Below, one piece after another: positions 1 to 10,009 of a DNA stretch of 64,000 nt. The position numbers and the translations under genes are program-made. Below the pieces are notes generated by a model. The model searched no databases, had not been told where the DNA came from, and worked only from the letters and a program-made list of their open reading frames with translations. Position 1 is the stretch's first letter, and every line of letters begins with the position of its first letter. The stretch is from Phragmites australis (Eukaryota > Streptophyta > Magnoliopsida > Poales > Poaceae), in assembly GCF_958298935.1 (NCBI RefSeq), contig NC_084923.1, forward strand, positions 22,606,501 through 22,670,500, in the 5' to 3' direction.

Positions 1-839
1 CTTCTGACTACTTGAAGTATCGGAGAGGCCCAGTTGAGGCCAGGTTAACCTCCATTTCAAGCGTCTTGTACTGCCTCTTGGATTCGTATGTGGCGGATCG
101 TCTGAAGATGTGCTAAGTTCTGATCGACCTAGCAAAAATTTGGCTCGTCCTCATTAGCACCTGGCTTGGCCTGTTTGCTACGATAGTCAGCAATAACGGC
201 CTAGAGCTTCTCTTTAAGCTTCTTGTTGATAACTTGGCACTCGTCAAAGTTATGTTGTTTGGACTGATGAACAGGACATCATTGCCGCCACCATGGCTCT
301 AGCCCTTGTTGTCTTTGGTGTTGCGTGACTACAGCTACGGTCTTGTCTGGACCCTTATGCTTGTCATCAGATTTATTCTTCTTCCCCTTGTTCTTTGAAG
401 ACCCGGGCTTGTCTTTGTTAGACTGAGGGTTTTTGGTATGTTCCTGGGCTTCAACACACTTTGCGAACTTATCGGCCAGTTCGAAGAGTTCTTTGACTGT
501 CTAGATTTTTTGGGTAGCCAGCTTCCCGACCAAATCAATGTCCTTGACGCCTCTCTTGAAGGCGATGATGACCGACCCATCCGAGATGCTCGGGATTGAA
601 TTATGCCTATTGCTGAATCTCCGGATGAAATCCCAAAGAGATTCGTCCTCGTCTTGGTTCAGCTGATGGAGATTGTCTTCTGTTCCTGGGCATTCGAATG
701 TACCCTGGAAGTTGGCGATGAATTGAGCCTTCAACTCATCCAATAACATGTGATTCAAAATATGCAAATTTTCACAGGGCCAAAGCAAGTTGTGCCTTTG
801 CGACACAAAAGAGCATAAGCTCTCCCAAGGGTTAATCAT
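1..839 (-). pseudogene. Ty3-gypsy gag fragment (retrotrans_gag)
   Basis: Read on the minus strand, about 280 residues in one frame match the gag capsid region of grass Ty3-gypsy polyproteins. The hallmark is the stretch ESLWDFIRRFSNRHNSIP followed by SDGSVIIAFKRGV and a Lys/Ser-rich basic tail. Further left the same frame shows the segment CPVHQSKQHNFDEC, a degenerate zinc-finger-like block typical of these gags. In-frame stops lie near 503 and again before and after the CPVHQ block, so no functional gag can be made. The fragment is cut by the window start and meets the copia element's 3' non-coding DNA near 840. It runs opposite to the gypsy LTR at 9.4-9.96 kb, so it is from a different element. 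Confidence 0.8.
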
Positions 840-1307
840 GGGCTAAACATTTACAAAGACAAAGAACATAGTGCAATGTTCCTCAATCTGCCGAGCTGAA
901 CAAGGAGGGCTAGCATAAGCTTTTCACAGAAGTAGCCCTAATTCAAGCACTGATCCAGCTAAAGCAAACACTCAAGGGTGACAAGTGATTAAGTTCAATA
1001 TTATATTTCAAATTCATCCTTGGAAAAGACAAGCTTGCTCAATAGATTTTATATCATATTTCAAAAGAGCCTAAGCTTGCACAAATAGGTATACGTCCAC
1101 TACACTTAGCACAAATTCATAACTAGTACCAGCAAGTGCTATGAACATATAAGAGAAACTCGCTAAAATGCATTTTGCACATGATGATCATATGATACAT
1201 GATGAGATGCAATGCATAAACAGAGTATCTCATAAGGTGTACATAAAAGAGCAAAGGAAAACACAAATGTACACAATATTACAAGAGAACCAAAAAAACT
1301 CTCCAAC
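840..1307 (-). other. Non-coding 3' part of the copia element
   Basis: This AT-rich stretch follows the RNase H stop codon on the minus strand. It holds no recognisable domain, although a 91-residue hydrophobic reading frame overlaps 1163-1438. SIRE-type elements often have a long spacer or env-like region here, but nothing supports a real protein. No polypurine tract or LTR start was found. Confidence 0.5.
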
Positions 1308-2057
1308 TTAAAAAGGAAAGCACACACCAAGTTCCCCTCGCAAGCGAGAAAAGGTGGATTGATCAAGTGGTTTGGTGAATACATCTGCAAGTTGATTATG
1401 GGTATCCACATGACAAAGATCAATATCACCCTTTTCATAGTGGTCTCTCAAGTAATAGAATCTCACATCTATGTGTTTTGTCTTTGAGTGAAGCACGGGG
1501 TTTTTAGCAATGCTTATAGCACCGGTGCTGTCACACAAAAATGGCACACTCTGAAAGCTCAACCCAAAATCCTTTAAAGTAGCAATCATCCACAATATCT
1601 GGGAGCAACAACTAGCGGTTGCGACATATTCAGCTTCAGTGGTGGATCGGGCTACACTGGATTACTTGTGGGAAGACTAACACACAAGAGAAGATCCAAG
1701 GAACTAACACGTTCCAGAAGTGGACTTGCGATCAATACTACACCCAGCAAAATCCGCATCGGAGTAACCGCGAAGTGTGAGTATCGCTGATGCAGAGTAC
1801 CACAGACCATGCTCAGGAGTAAAACGAAGATACCTCATAATCTGCTTGACGGCTTGGCGATGTGAGGTTCTCAAAGACGCTTGAAAATAAGTGCACAGAC
1901 ACACGGTGAATTGTATGTCCAGCCTCGTAGCAGTCAAGTACAAAAGGGAGCCAATCATGCTCCGGTACTCCTTCTGATCCACTGCTTTGCCATTTTCATC
2001 TGCATCCAGAGCTGCCGACACGGGCATGGGAGTTGACATAGGCTTGGCATCCGTCAT
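1308..2057 (-). pseudogene. Copia RT C-terminus and RNase H
   Basis: The minus strand encodes the end of the copia RT and the RNase H domain in two pieces. The first (2057 to 1704) contains the block GSLLYLTATRLDIQF and the RNase H start GYSDADFAGCSIDRKSTSG. The second (1595 to 1308) contains CDSTGAISIAKNPVLHSKTK, then HIDVRFYYLRD and ends with the typical DVFTKPLD block. The two pieces are separated by a stop near 1704 and a degraded TTEAEY-like region. RNase H degrades the RNA strand during reverse transcription. The domain is recognisable but broken. Confidence 0.85.
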
Positions 2058-2066
2058 GTCAAACTT

Positions 2067-2791
2067 TTATAACACATCTTTGGTGTACTTTCTCTGGTGG
2101 ACGAAGGTGCCTTCCTTGGTTTGCTTGATTTGAAGTCCAAGGAAGAGATTTAGCTCACCCATCATGGACATTTCAAATTCTCTGCTCATAGTCTCTGCAA
2201 ACTTGGCAACTAAAGCATGAGATGAACCAACAAAAATGATATCATTCACATATATCTGAACCAAAAGAAAGTTATTGCCATGCTTGAGGAGAAAAAATGT
2301 TTTGTCCACCGAACCCATTTCAAACCCATTTTTGAGCAAAAAAGTTTTCAACCTAGCATACCAAGCTCTAGGGGTTTGTTTTAACCCATACAAGGCTTTG
2401 TGAAGCTTGTACACTCTGTTTGGGTGTTTTGGGTTCTCGAAACCTGGGGGTTGCCTAACATACACTTCCTCCTCTATGTATCCATTTAGAAAAGCACTCT
2501 TGACATTCATCTGAAAAATCTTGAAACCCTTGGAGGCTGCAAAAGCTAAAATGATTCTAATGGCTTCTAATCGGGCAACTGGAGCAATGTTTCATCATAG
2601 TCTATACCCTATTTCTGGCTATACCCCTGGGCCACCAGCCTAGCCTTGTTTCTCACAACTAGACCATCCTCTCCTTGTTTGTTTTTGAAAATCCTTTTTG
2701 TACCTATGGGATGACACCCTATGGGAGGCTCAACTAGGACCCAAACTCGATTTTGCTCAAAATTTTCTAGTTCCTCATGCATAGCATTAAC
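2067..2791 (-). pseudogene. Copia reverse transcriptase (broken)
   Basis: Minus-strand RT of the copia element. The entry region (near 2790-2600) reads HEELENFEQNRVWVLVEPP and then KARLVAQGYSQK. A single-base deletion near 2590, in a T run, shifts the frame just before the ...[10 protein letters not shown] region. The ORF 2510-2067 continues with [20 protein letters not shown], the block [19 protein letters not shown], and the catalytic box. That box reads YVNDI where copia RTs have YVDDI, so the first catalytic Asp of the pair is replaced by Asn. The damage means reverse transcription activity is lost. Confidence 0.88.
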
Positions 2792-3892
2792 CTAATTTGA
2801 ATCAGATAGCGCATGTCCAATACGTTTGGGCTCAAAATTAGCAACAAAAGCAGGATGAGCAAAGTGGGATATCTGATTTGACCTTGACCGTGTAGTCCGT
2901 TCATGCAAACCACCAATCATCTGCTGTGAGGGGTGTCGGCACTGAATGTGCCAAGAGGCTTCTCTTTCTGAAGTAGCCTCCCCCTTAACGACAGCTGGAG
3001 CTTCTGCTTGATTATGTAGTTGTGCAACTGATGTGGAAGTAGTAATAGCATCAGGACCTTCTTGTTCACCTGCAGTCTCAAAAGCACGGGTTGTGCACGG
3101 CATAGTTTCATCGAAAGTAACCTCACATGTTTCCATGATTTTCTTAGTTTCTAAATTAAGCATACAATAAGCACGACTATGTAAGGCATAACCAAGAAAT
3201 ATGCCATCGGATGAGAGGGACTCAATTTTTTCCAAATTACCTTGCTTGAGAATGAAGCACCTGCATCCAAACACACAAAAGTGATTTACCTTGGGTGCCC
3301 TTCCAAATCTCAACTCATAGGAAGTTCTGTTCAAGATCGAATGCAAGAAAATTTGATTTGAAACATGGCAAGCAGTGTTGATTGCCTCAACCCAATACTT
3401 TCTAGTCGTCATATGCTCATCGAGCATCGTCCTAGCCATCTCAACAAGGGTCCGATTTTTTCTTTCAACCACACCGTTCTGTTGAGGCACATAAGGTGAG
3501 GAAAACTGATGCTCTAATACTTATTCAGCACAAAAATCCTGAAATTGAGCAATTTTGAATTCCTTGCCATTGTCACTGAGAATAGCTCTCATGGCATTGC
3601 GAGGAAATTCATTCTTCAACCTTAAGCTCGAATCTAGAAAATGAGAAAATGCCTCATATTTTGCTTCCATGAAAAACACCCAAGAGTACCTTGAAAAATT
3701 GTCAACGATCACAAGAACATACCACTTTCCACCCGCTGAACGCACACGGGATGGACCAACAGTGTCCATATGCAAAAGCTCTCCCGGGTGGCCAGTCATC
3801 ACCTGTTTGACAGATGGGTGAGAAGCAGCAATCATCTTCCCATGACGACAAGGGGCACAAACCAAATCTTTTTCAAACTTAAGCTTGGGCAA
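2792..3892 (-). pseudogene. Copia integrase (broken by one stop)
   Basis: Two collinear minus-strand ORFs (3892-3521 and 3490-2792) cover the integrase. The zinc-binding end begins in the preceding ORF (WHRRLGHMSLDLL) and continues here with CAPCRHGK. The catalytic core has the first Asp in LLHMDTVGPS, the second in SDNGKEF and the Glu in NGVVERKNRT. The C-terminal part (FGRAPKVNHFCVFGCRCF) matches copia integrases. A stop near 3520 interrupts the core just after the second Asp. The integrase inserts the cDNA into the genome; all three catalytic residues are still visible although the frame is broken. Confidence 0.9.
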
Positions 3893-3905
3893 TCCTTAGA
3901 TAAGG

Positions 3906-4367
3906 TCAAGAGCACTCAGACAAGAGTAAATCAAGGCTCATGTGACCAAGTCTCCTATGCCACATCCAAAGCTCAGAGGTCGAGCTGGCCATTAAGCAAC
4001 GAGAAGAACCAAAAGACTTTGAAATATCCATTTTGAACACTCGGCCAGCTGGAGAAATACCACACACAAGATCACCAAAATAATCAATAACACGGGAAGC
4101 ATTTCTCTTAAAGCACACTTCAAAGCCATCCTCAAGAAGTTGCGAAACTGACAGTAAATTGTACTTTAAGTTGTCGACCAAAACGACTTCCTTGAGTACA
4201 AAGGAATCATTTACCTTGATGGCACCAACTGATATTACCTTTCCTCTACTGTCATCCCCAAAAGTGATGTGCTCTCTCTGCATCACTGGGGTAAGGTTGG
4301 AGAACCATTTGGGATTTCCGGTCATGTGATGCGAATAGCTGGAATCCATGATCCACATGTTCTCCAA
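3906..4367 (-). pseudogene. Copia aspartic protease and pre-integrase region
   Basis: This 153-residue minus-strand ORF starts with the protease active-site segment WIMDSSYSHHMTG. Copia proteases have D-S/T-G at this position (WIMDSGCSRHMTG type), so the Gly has changed to Ser, probably abolishing activity. It continues with NLLSVSQLLEDGFEVCF, a region conserved in copia proteases, and ends with the GAG-pre-integrase block LWMWHRRLGHMSLDLL that leads into the integrase zinc finger. Stops separate it from the gag upstream and the integrase downstream. Confidence 0.87.
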
Positions 4368-4382
4368 ACCTTTGTCCTCCTA

Positions 4383-6029
4383 CTAATAAGAGGAGAAATT
4401 GTGAGCGAATGACTCAACACTGGGGTTAGTGAAATATGAAGCATTCCGGTGTTGATCCACTCGTCCAAAAACAGGATTAGCATGAGGATACTTATTCTTT
4501 CTCAAAGGCAGGGAGCAAGCACCACGGTGGGGAAAACATGGTCCACCAAAGCCTTGAGACTCAAAGCCACAAGCACATGAGCCGTAGCCATAGAGAGCAT
4601 GACCAGGTCCACGTCGGGCAAAAGAACCACCTGCAACCATGCGACTAGTTCCACCACGACGAGAGCGAGCAGATTGTTTGTGGCTAACCTGAAGAAAAGG
4701 CTCATGTACACCATGGGCAGGGTAGTACATGTCCTGGTTGTTCCACTCAAACTCACATCTCTCATTTCTCATGCGCCTAAAACAAAACTCAACTAGGTGA
4801 CCCTCATGGTGGCAGTACTCACAGTGATATATAACTTCTCTGTTAGGTTTGGGATTCACTCTAGGAGGCTGTCTTGGCTATTTAGGCTTGCCTTTCTCAG
4901 GAATTGGTGGAACGCTGTCAAGTCAGTTTCGGTACTCGTTGGGCTTGTGTATCCATATCTATTTCTTAGGAGAAATTTTGGGTGGCTCAACTGGGATAAC
5001 TTCCAACTTGTTTTGGGAGTTGGTGGCAGTAGATTTCTCACAAGCACTCACTCCAGAGGTATTGCACTCTCCAATTTTCCCATATTTATAAGGCACTCTG
5101 GTGTAGCCATGCCCAACACTAGCCCTATTCTCTCTCTTGAATTGTTCCACAATCATACCCAATTGTGGTTCACTGGTAGACACCCAACTCAACATGGACC
5201 TATGCAGCTTGTTCTCATCTTCCAATCTAAGCATTTCAGCTTGACAATTATGCAATTCATTAAACAAAGAAGCACATGTATCACAAGCTGAAATAATAGC
5301 CTTAGGGCTAGAAGCATTAGCTAGTTTCTTCTCAAAATCCTTAAGTTTAGCACAGTTCTCAAAAAGCTTAGGTTTCAAGATTGGGCAATTTTTGCAAGCT
5401 CCTAACAAAATAGATATAGATTTAAGCTCTTCTAAAGAAAGCTTAGCTTTCTCAAGCTCATCTACCATAGAAGCATGTCTAGTTTGCAGATCAAACATTT
5501 GAATAATGTAAACACCACATGCATCACACTCTATCTCATCTACAACAGTGGGAGCAGATTTTAGCAATTCAAGTTTTATGGTAGCATTTTTAAATTTCTT
5601 TTTATATTCTCTAAGCTCGCACACAACTAACTTGAGATTGCGATCTTGAGCTAACAAAGCATCTTCTAGTTCATCTACTTTTATAGAGAGCTCATCGGTA
5701 GAAAGCTGTACCTCTGAGTCCAACTCGGTGTCACTGTTGTTGTCGGCCATGAAGCACAAGCCGTTGAGGTTGTCAATAATCTTCTTGTTCTTCTTGTCCT
5801 CATCCTCACTTGAGCTTGAGGAATCATCATCGCTGGAGTCGACGTCAAAGTCACTGAGGGAGGTGAGGAAGGCACATTCCTTCGCCTTGAACTTCTTGCG
5901 GAAGTCCCTCTTCAAAGCCTCACGGTCAAAGTATTTCTTCTTTTTGTACTTAGGCTTATCGGGCTTGACCTTCTTCTTTTTCTTGGGCACTCGGCGATGA
6001 AGTGGTTCGGATCGCCGCACTCGAAACAA
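4383..6029 (-). pseudogene. SIRE-type gag C-terminal half: acidic region, coiled coil, second zinc knuckle
   Basis: ORF 6029-4959 is Lys-rich at first, then has a run of Ser and acidic residues, then a long charged helix-forming region rich in Leu, Glu and Lys that should form a coiled coil. Regularly spaced Cys pairs (for example CDACG, CKNCP, CDTCA) are present. After several stops between about 4958 and 4860, ORF 4859-4383 carries a CX2CX4HX4C zinc knuckle (HCEYCHHEGHLVEFCFRR) and a Gly/Arg-rich tail. This long gag C-terminus is typical of SIRE/Maximus elements. It is out of frame with the upstream gag half because of a frameshift near 6000. Confidence 0.75.
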
Positions 6030-6868
6030 CCCTTGGAGTTGCCTCTCCTTCAGTTTCTTCTGTTGTCATAGAAGCGGTTGAACTTCTTCATGATCAGTGC
6101 TAGCTCCTCATCTCCAAGAGCATCCACCTGTTCTTCTGTGACAGAAACCAGTGATGATAAAGCAAAACCAAAATGTGAGGTGTTAATAAGACCAGAACTG
6201 TCACTCGACTGGCCACCTCCCGAAACCAAGGCTATACTTTGAGGGTTTGATGGATTCTCATATTTGGCTCTAGTCTCATTGTCAATCTCAGTAGATCTAA
6301 CCTTGCTATACAACTCATCCACAGTGAGAGTTTCATAGTTGAGGGACTCAATGATAGCAACGAGTTTGACCTCCCAAACCTTATGATCTAAACTGTAAAG
6401 CAGTTTTATATCTCTCTCATGATAATCATAGTGAAGTCTACCGTTCTCTCTCATCTTGTTCACTATCCCCTTAAATTTGCTAAACATGGACTCTACACTC
6501 TCACCAGGCAATTGTCGAAAGTTCTCATACTCTCTTCGGTGTATATCAAACAACCCAGCGTTGACCAGTGTAGTTCCCTTATGGAAGTTTTGCAAACGTG
6601 TCCAAATCGCATAAGGAGTAGTAAGATCAGAGACACGATCAAACTCATAGTGACTCAAGATAGAAAAGAGAATGTTTCTTGCCTTGCTATTAGCTTCAAA
6701 CTCATCAACATGAGCTTGACTAATACGAGCTTTGAGAACAATAAATCGAGCGCTCTGAACTACACTCCACACTGCATACCCTTGACTTTCAAGGTAGGAT
6801 CTCATGCGAGTTTTCTAGTAGGCATAGTCAGAACCATCAAAGTACGGAACTTTGCTTCCTTGTTCCAT
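6030..6868 (-). pseudogene. SIRE-type gag N-terminal half (UBN2-like) with zinc knuckle
   Basis: The ATG at 6868-6866 (minus) opens with MEQGSKVPYFDGSDYAY, then has a TAG where related gags have the Trp of YWKTRM. From 6805 the frame is open for 251 residues with UBN2/retrotran_gag_2 features: AIWTRLQNFHKGT, ESVESMFSKFKGIVNKM and LTVDELYSKVRSTE. After a further stop the zinc knuckle CFECGDPNHFIAEC (CX2CX4HX4C) is legible, and then a frameshift in an A-rich tract near 6000 moves to the next ORF. It lies directly inside the PBS, as expected for gag. Confidence 0.88.
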
Positions 6869-6920
6869 TGTCGCCTTCTTGGATCACAAAGCTGATAAAG
6901 GTGTGGTGATCCTTGATAAG

Positions 6921-6934
6921 GCCCTGGTACCAAT
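6921..6934 (-). promoter_or_regulatory. Primer binding site of the copia element
   Basis: On the minus strand, directly inside the LTR end, the sequence reads TTGGTACCAGGGC. This resembles the TGGTATCAGAGC used by plant copia elements to bind initiator tRNA-Met. Its position fixes the inner LTR boundary at 6935 and the element's orientation. Confidence 0.7.
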
Positions 6935-7099
6935 TGAAGGACCGGAACGGCAACTAGAGGGGAGTGAATAGGAGCCTTTAATAAATTCTTTGATAAGAAT
7001 AAGGCCTATGTCCAATTCGAACCCAACGCACCTCAAGAACGAAACAAAACTAAGCGCAACACCAAGCACAGCGGAAACAACACGAAAGTGCGCTCACAG

Positions 7100-7290
7100 C
7101 AAACAACAAAAGTTCACCGACCAGTGCTTCGACCAGTCTGATGAACAGCACTATAACCAGATGAACAGTAATTCTGACCAGTCTGATGAACCCCGCCCAG
7201 TACTGATGAACAGTAATGCTGGCCAGATGAACAATAATCCCAATTAGTACTAATGAGTAGTAATTCTGACCAGATGAACAATACACCTAC
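7100..7290. repeat. Imperfect short tandem repeat inside the LTR
   Basis: The motif CCAGATGAACAGTAAT, with variants containing TCTGATGAACAG, recurs about six times in 190 bases with irregular spacing of 20-40 bases. It lies in the R/U5 side of the copia LTR. Its role is unknown. Confidence 0.65.
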
Positions 7291-8002
7291 CAGTGCACCG
7301 ACCTACACTGGTTGCTGAAAACACTATTCATGGATGTTCAGGATAGGAATCGGAAGTTACGAACTGGTTGCAGTACTGAAAAACTACAGCTTAGAACACA
7401 AGATCCAAACTAGAAATCTAACTAAATGTGGTCCACATCCAACGAAATTTTAGCCACAGCTTCTCACGAACACTGTGAGTCTTTATCCAAAAGATCTCCT
7501 CAAAGAGATCAAGATTTTAACCTCTATTTTGTGGATTTGACCAGAAACAAGTGAAAAGGAAAATGTTTAGAAAAAGGACTTCAAGTTGCTCGTGTGAGGG
7601 AGATTATATGGGATCACCCTAGATTTTCTCACACAAGTCCTAGCAACCTTTTGACCCGACAAAATCACTTGAAATCACTGTCACAAACGAGGAGTGAAAA
7701 ATCAGCTAAAACTTCAAGAACAAGAGATAAACAGAAGGGAGATCAAAAGCGTCACAAGTTTGCTAAGCAACTGATGAATAGAACTATGAACTTAGCAAGA
7801 TTCATAGATACATGGCTTGGATGCCGCCCTTCATCCTCCCACTCCTGATGAGATAAAATTTAGAGCTATGAACTCTAACTACTCTCTCTTGAAATCCTAA
7901 CCAAGCCAAAGAAAATATCAAGAATGAAGATAGGTCCTGGAGATGTATTGACGTGCTCAGGTTGTCCTCCTCACAGAGAGCACTTTGCGCCAGCCCTCTT
8001 CC

Positions 8003-8015
8003 ATATATATATATA
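8003..8015 (-). promoter_or_regulatory. Probable TATA box of the copia LTR
   Basis: An alternating TATATATATATA run reads as a TATA element for minus-strand transcription toward the PBS and gag, about 1.1 kb upstream of the PBS. Confidence 0.45.
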
Positions 8016-8604
8016 GGCAAAATGGACAATTCCTAAAATGCTCCTAATGACTAATACATAGATATTATCCCTGAAGGGCAAAATGGTCCAACTATTTTGT
8101 TGTCCATCGGACAGACCCGGCGCCTTCACCACTCTACTTCATCTCCAAGCAAGCTCTCTGATGGTGCCACGCATCCTCCAACTCCGCCCCCGGTTTTGAG
8201 AAAAAACCAGCAAAACCGCTTTGCATGCTTCTCCAAGCATGACTCCTCGATGTCGATGCATGTCCAACCTCTGCCATGACCTTTGACGCCTTCAAGCCTT
8301 CACGCTCCCGCCATCGGGCCGCCTCTCAACTTGCCATCGCCTTTCCGCCTTGACTTGATTGACACCATCTTCATCACCTTCTCCTGCCTCCATGTTTTCT
8401 TGCGCCCTTCATGTGAGCGATGCGGATCGCCCATAGCTCCATCCGGCCTAGCATTCAAACTTGGCTTGATACCGAGGAAGGTTTTGCACAAGTGGACAAA
8501 CACACTAAGCATGGTGATCAAGTTTGGATTCACATGGTGAAGCTCGATTTGGTAGACCTCGAGTATGTTAAGCAGAAACTTGGAAGGGGAACATTAAAAC
8601 TGCA

Positions 8605-9034
8605 CTAAAAAACAATTTGAACAGCACAATTTTATGATCAAATTGGTAGGATGGGAATTCCTCACCCGATGTTGGCCTCCAGTTGGCCAGCTTGTGAGGA
8701 GGAATGATTCCTTCAGCATCAAGTTCCTTGAGCTTTGACTCTTGCATCATCGAGATCGCCCAAGCTTTAGTCAGAAGCCTCATCTCTTCCAACTGCTTAG
8801 GAGAGGCACCAGCAGTCTTCGCGTCAGGTCTCTTCTCCGGTGATGGAGTAGTGGCGTCTGCAGAGGGGCTGGAGGCCAAAGACTAGGTTTCTTTGCGGTG
8901 GCGCTTGCTTGAGCAGGGGAAGACAAAGGCTTTTGTGGGAAGACTAGTAGAGAGAGGACGAAAGAATGGCTACAGTCCAGGTTTGTATGGGTAAATAGCC
9001 AAGGACTTACCATCTCTTTGGTAACTGCTCTCAT
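8605..9034 (-). pseudogene. Antisense ORF of a Tat-lineage gypsy element (gypsy-type transposon protein), fragment
   Basis: A 103-residue minus-strand ORF begins MASSPSADATTPSPEKRPDA and contains SKLKELDAEGIIPPHKLANW, then RPTSGEEFPSYQFDHKIVLF. This matches the start of the 'putative gypsy type transposon' proteins (PF04195-like) of grasses. Upstream on the same strand a GAGATG/GTAAGT splice-donor-like site near 9011 suggests an intron before this exon. The fragment lies just before a plus-strand polypurine tract and LTR, the position where Tat-lineage elements carry an antisense ORF. The C-terminal part is missing because the copia LTR begins near 8604. Confidence 0.6.
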
Positions 9035-9392
9035 TACTATGGTGCCTCATTCGGTGTGAAAAGCGAGATGATGATGTTGTGGGAATCTTTGCATGCTTAT
9101 CCAAATGCATTTAATGCGCTTATACCCAAAAATTTAAAATTTGGATATCTTTTAACTCGACTCCGAGTCGAGTGTCAATCAGTTGAGTTATGAGACTTTT
9201 TTGAGCATCAAGTGCGGACAATGGCATGGAGTTTGACCCAATCACATTTCCACTCGATACTCGAAATGGGATTTGTTCTACTCGATTCTTTCAACTACAA
9301 GCTTGATCCACCTTGCTCAATCAAGCCTAGACTTGACAGTACTCAAGTGGTCACTTGTGGAAACCCTCCATACTAAGTAAAATTAGGGGGCT
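9035..9392 (+). other. Gypsy 3' non-coding region with polypurine tract
   Basis: This stretch has no ORF but carries repeated ACTCGA/CTCGAC words. It ends in AAAATTAGGGGG (9379-9390), a degenerate polypurine tract directly before the LTR. Polypurine tracts prime plus-strand DNA synthesis, so the gypsy element runs on the plus strand. Confidence 0.6.
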
Positions 9393-9960
9393 AATATTGA
9401 ATTTCTAACTATAGGGTATATATGCATAAATAGTACACCATATGCGGATGAGGTATACCATGCCTGTAATCAGCGACGCCGGATAATACAGAACCTTATC
9501 TGTGGATCCTGATACACCCAAATATCGAGAAGACATATATTAGGAAGGTCTTGATCGGGTTACCCGACTCGAGTATGACTAGTATCCAGATCGGTATTGT
9601 CTGCTTTATCTTGATTGACAAGATGAAGGAATCCCTATTGACTACGGCTAGGACAAACAATACCTTAGTTCCATATAAGGCGGGGTACCCGAACCCCCAG
9701 AAAAAAGTTCCATGACCTCTACAACTACGCATCTCGAGACTCGATGATTCCAGTCCTAGATTAGTCTAGATCCAATCCATGCCATATTGCTTGTACTTGA
9801 GATATCAATATACAGTTGCCTGCACACAGAAAGTAGGGTATTACTCCAATCGGGGGCTCAAACCTATCTACGTCGCGTGTCTCATTTCCTGGTTTATCCC
9901 TGGTCTCGAAGGTACTCTAGTTCAATTTACGAACATATTATCGGGAACAAATCTTCGACA
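9393..9960 (+). repeat. 3' LTR of the Tat-lineage gypsy element
   Basis: The LTR follows the polypurine tract and ends in ATCTTCGACA at 9960. It contains GATCGGGTTACCCGACTCGA, a TATA-like CATATAAGG near 9672, and near its end GAGATATCAATATACAGTTG. The layout and the words match LTRs of common grass gypsy families (RIRE2/Tat type). The exact 5' edge (about 9393-9398) is uncertain. After 9960 a copia pseudogene begins, so this is the outer, 3' LTR. Confidence 0.65.
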
Positions 9961-10009
9961 ACTACTTTATCTCGAAATGGATATTCATTATGGTTAATGA
10001 GAATTAGTT

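Larger units (their letters stand above)
840..8604 (-). mobile_element. Degenerate SIRE/Maximus-type Ty1-copia retrotransposon, 3' LTR missing
   Basis: On the minus strand from right to left the element shows 5' LTR (6935 to about 8604), a primer binding site, a long two-part gag, protease, integrase, RT and RNase H. The order IN before RT is the copia order. A long gag with a coiled-coil region, an acidic Ser/Asp patch and a second zinc knuckle is characteristic of the SIRE/Maximus lineage. Every module carries stops or frameshifts, so the element is dead. No 3' LTR is seen. The left end is replaced by an unrelated gypsy gag fragment near 840. The right LTR edge is placed where the sequence changes to the gypsy antisense ORF and is uncertain by tens of bases. 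Confidence 0.85.
6935..8604 (-). repeat. 5' LTR of the copia element
   Basis: The LTR inner end is TGAAGGACCGGAACGG on the plus strand, followed by AGAGGGGAGTGAATAGGAG, a pattern common at the 3' end of SIRE-type LTRs. A TATA run at 8003-8015 read on the minus strand gives the expected U3/R arrangement. The outer end is inferred: the sequence changes character near 8604, and a TG..CA boundary is possible there. The matching 3' LTR is absent, so LTR identity and insertion age cannot be estimated. Confidence 0.6.

Noticed and set aside
1163..1438. Hydrophobic 91-residue ORF as an env-like protein of a SIRE element
   Set aside because: It overlaps the RNase H frame, has no signal peptide or conserved motif, and its start is not supported.
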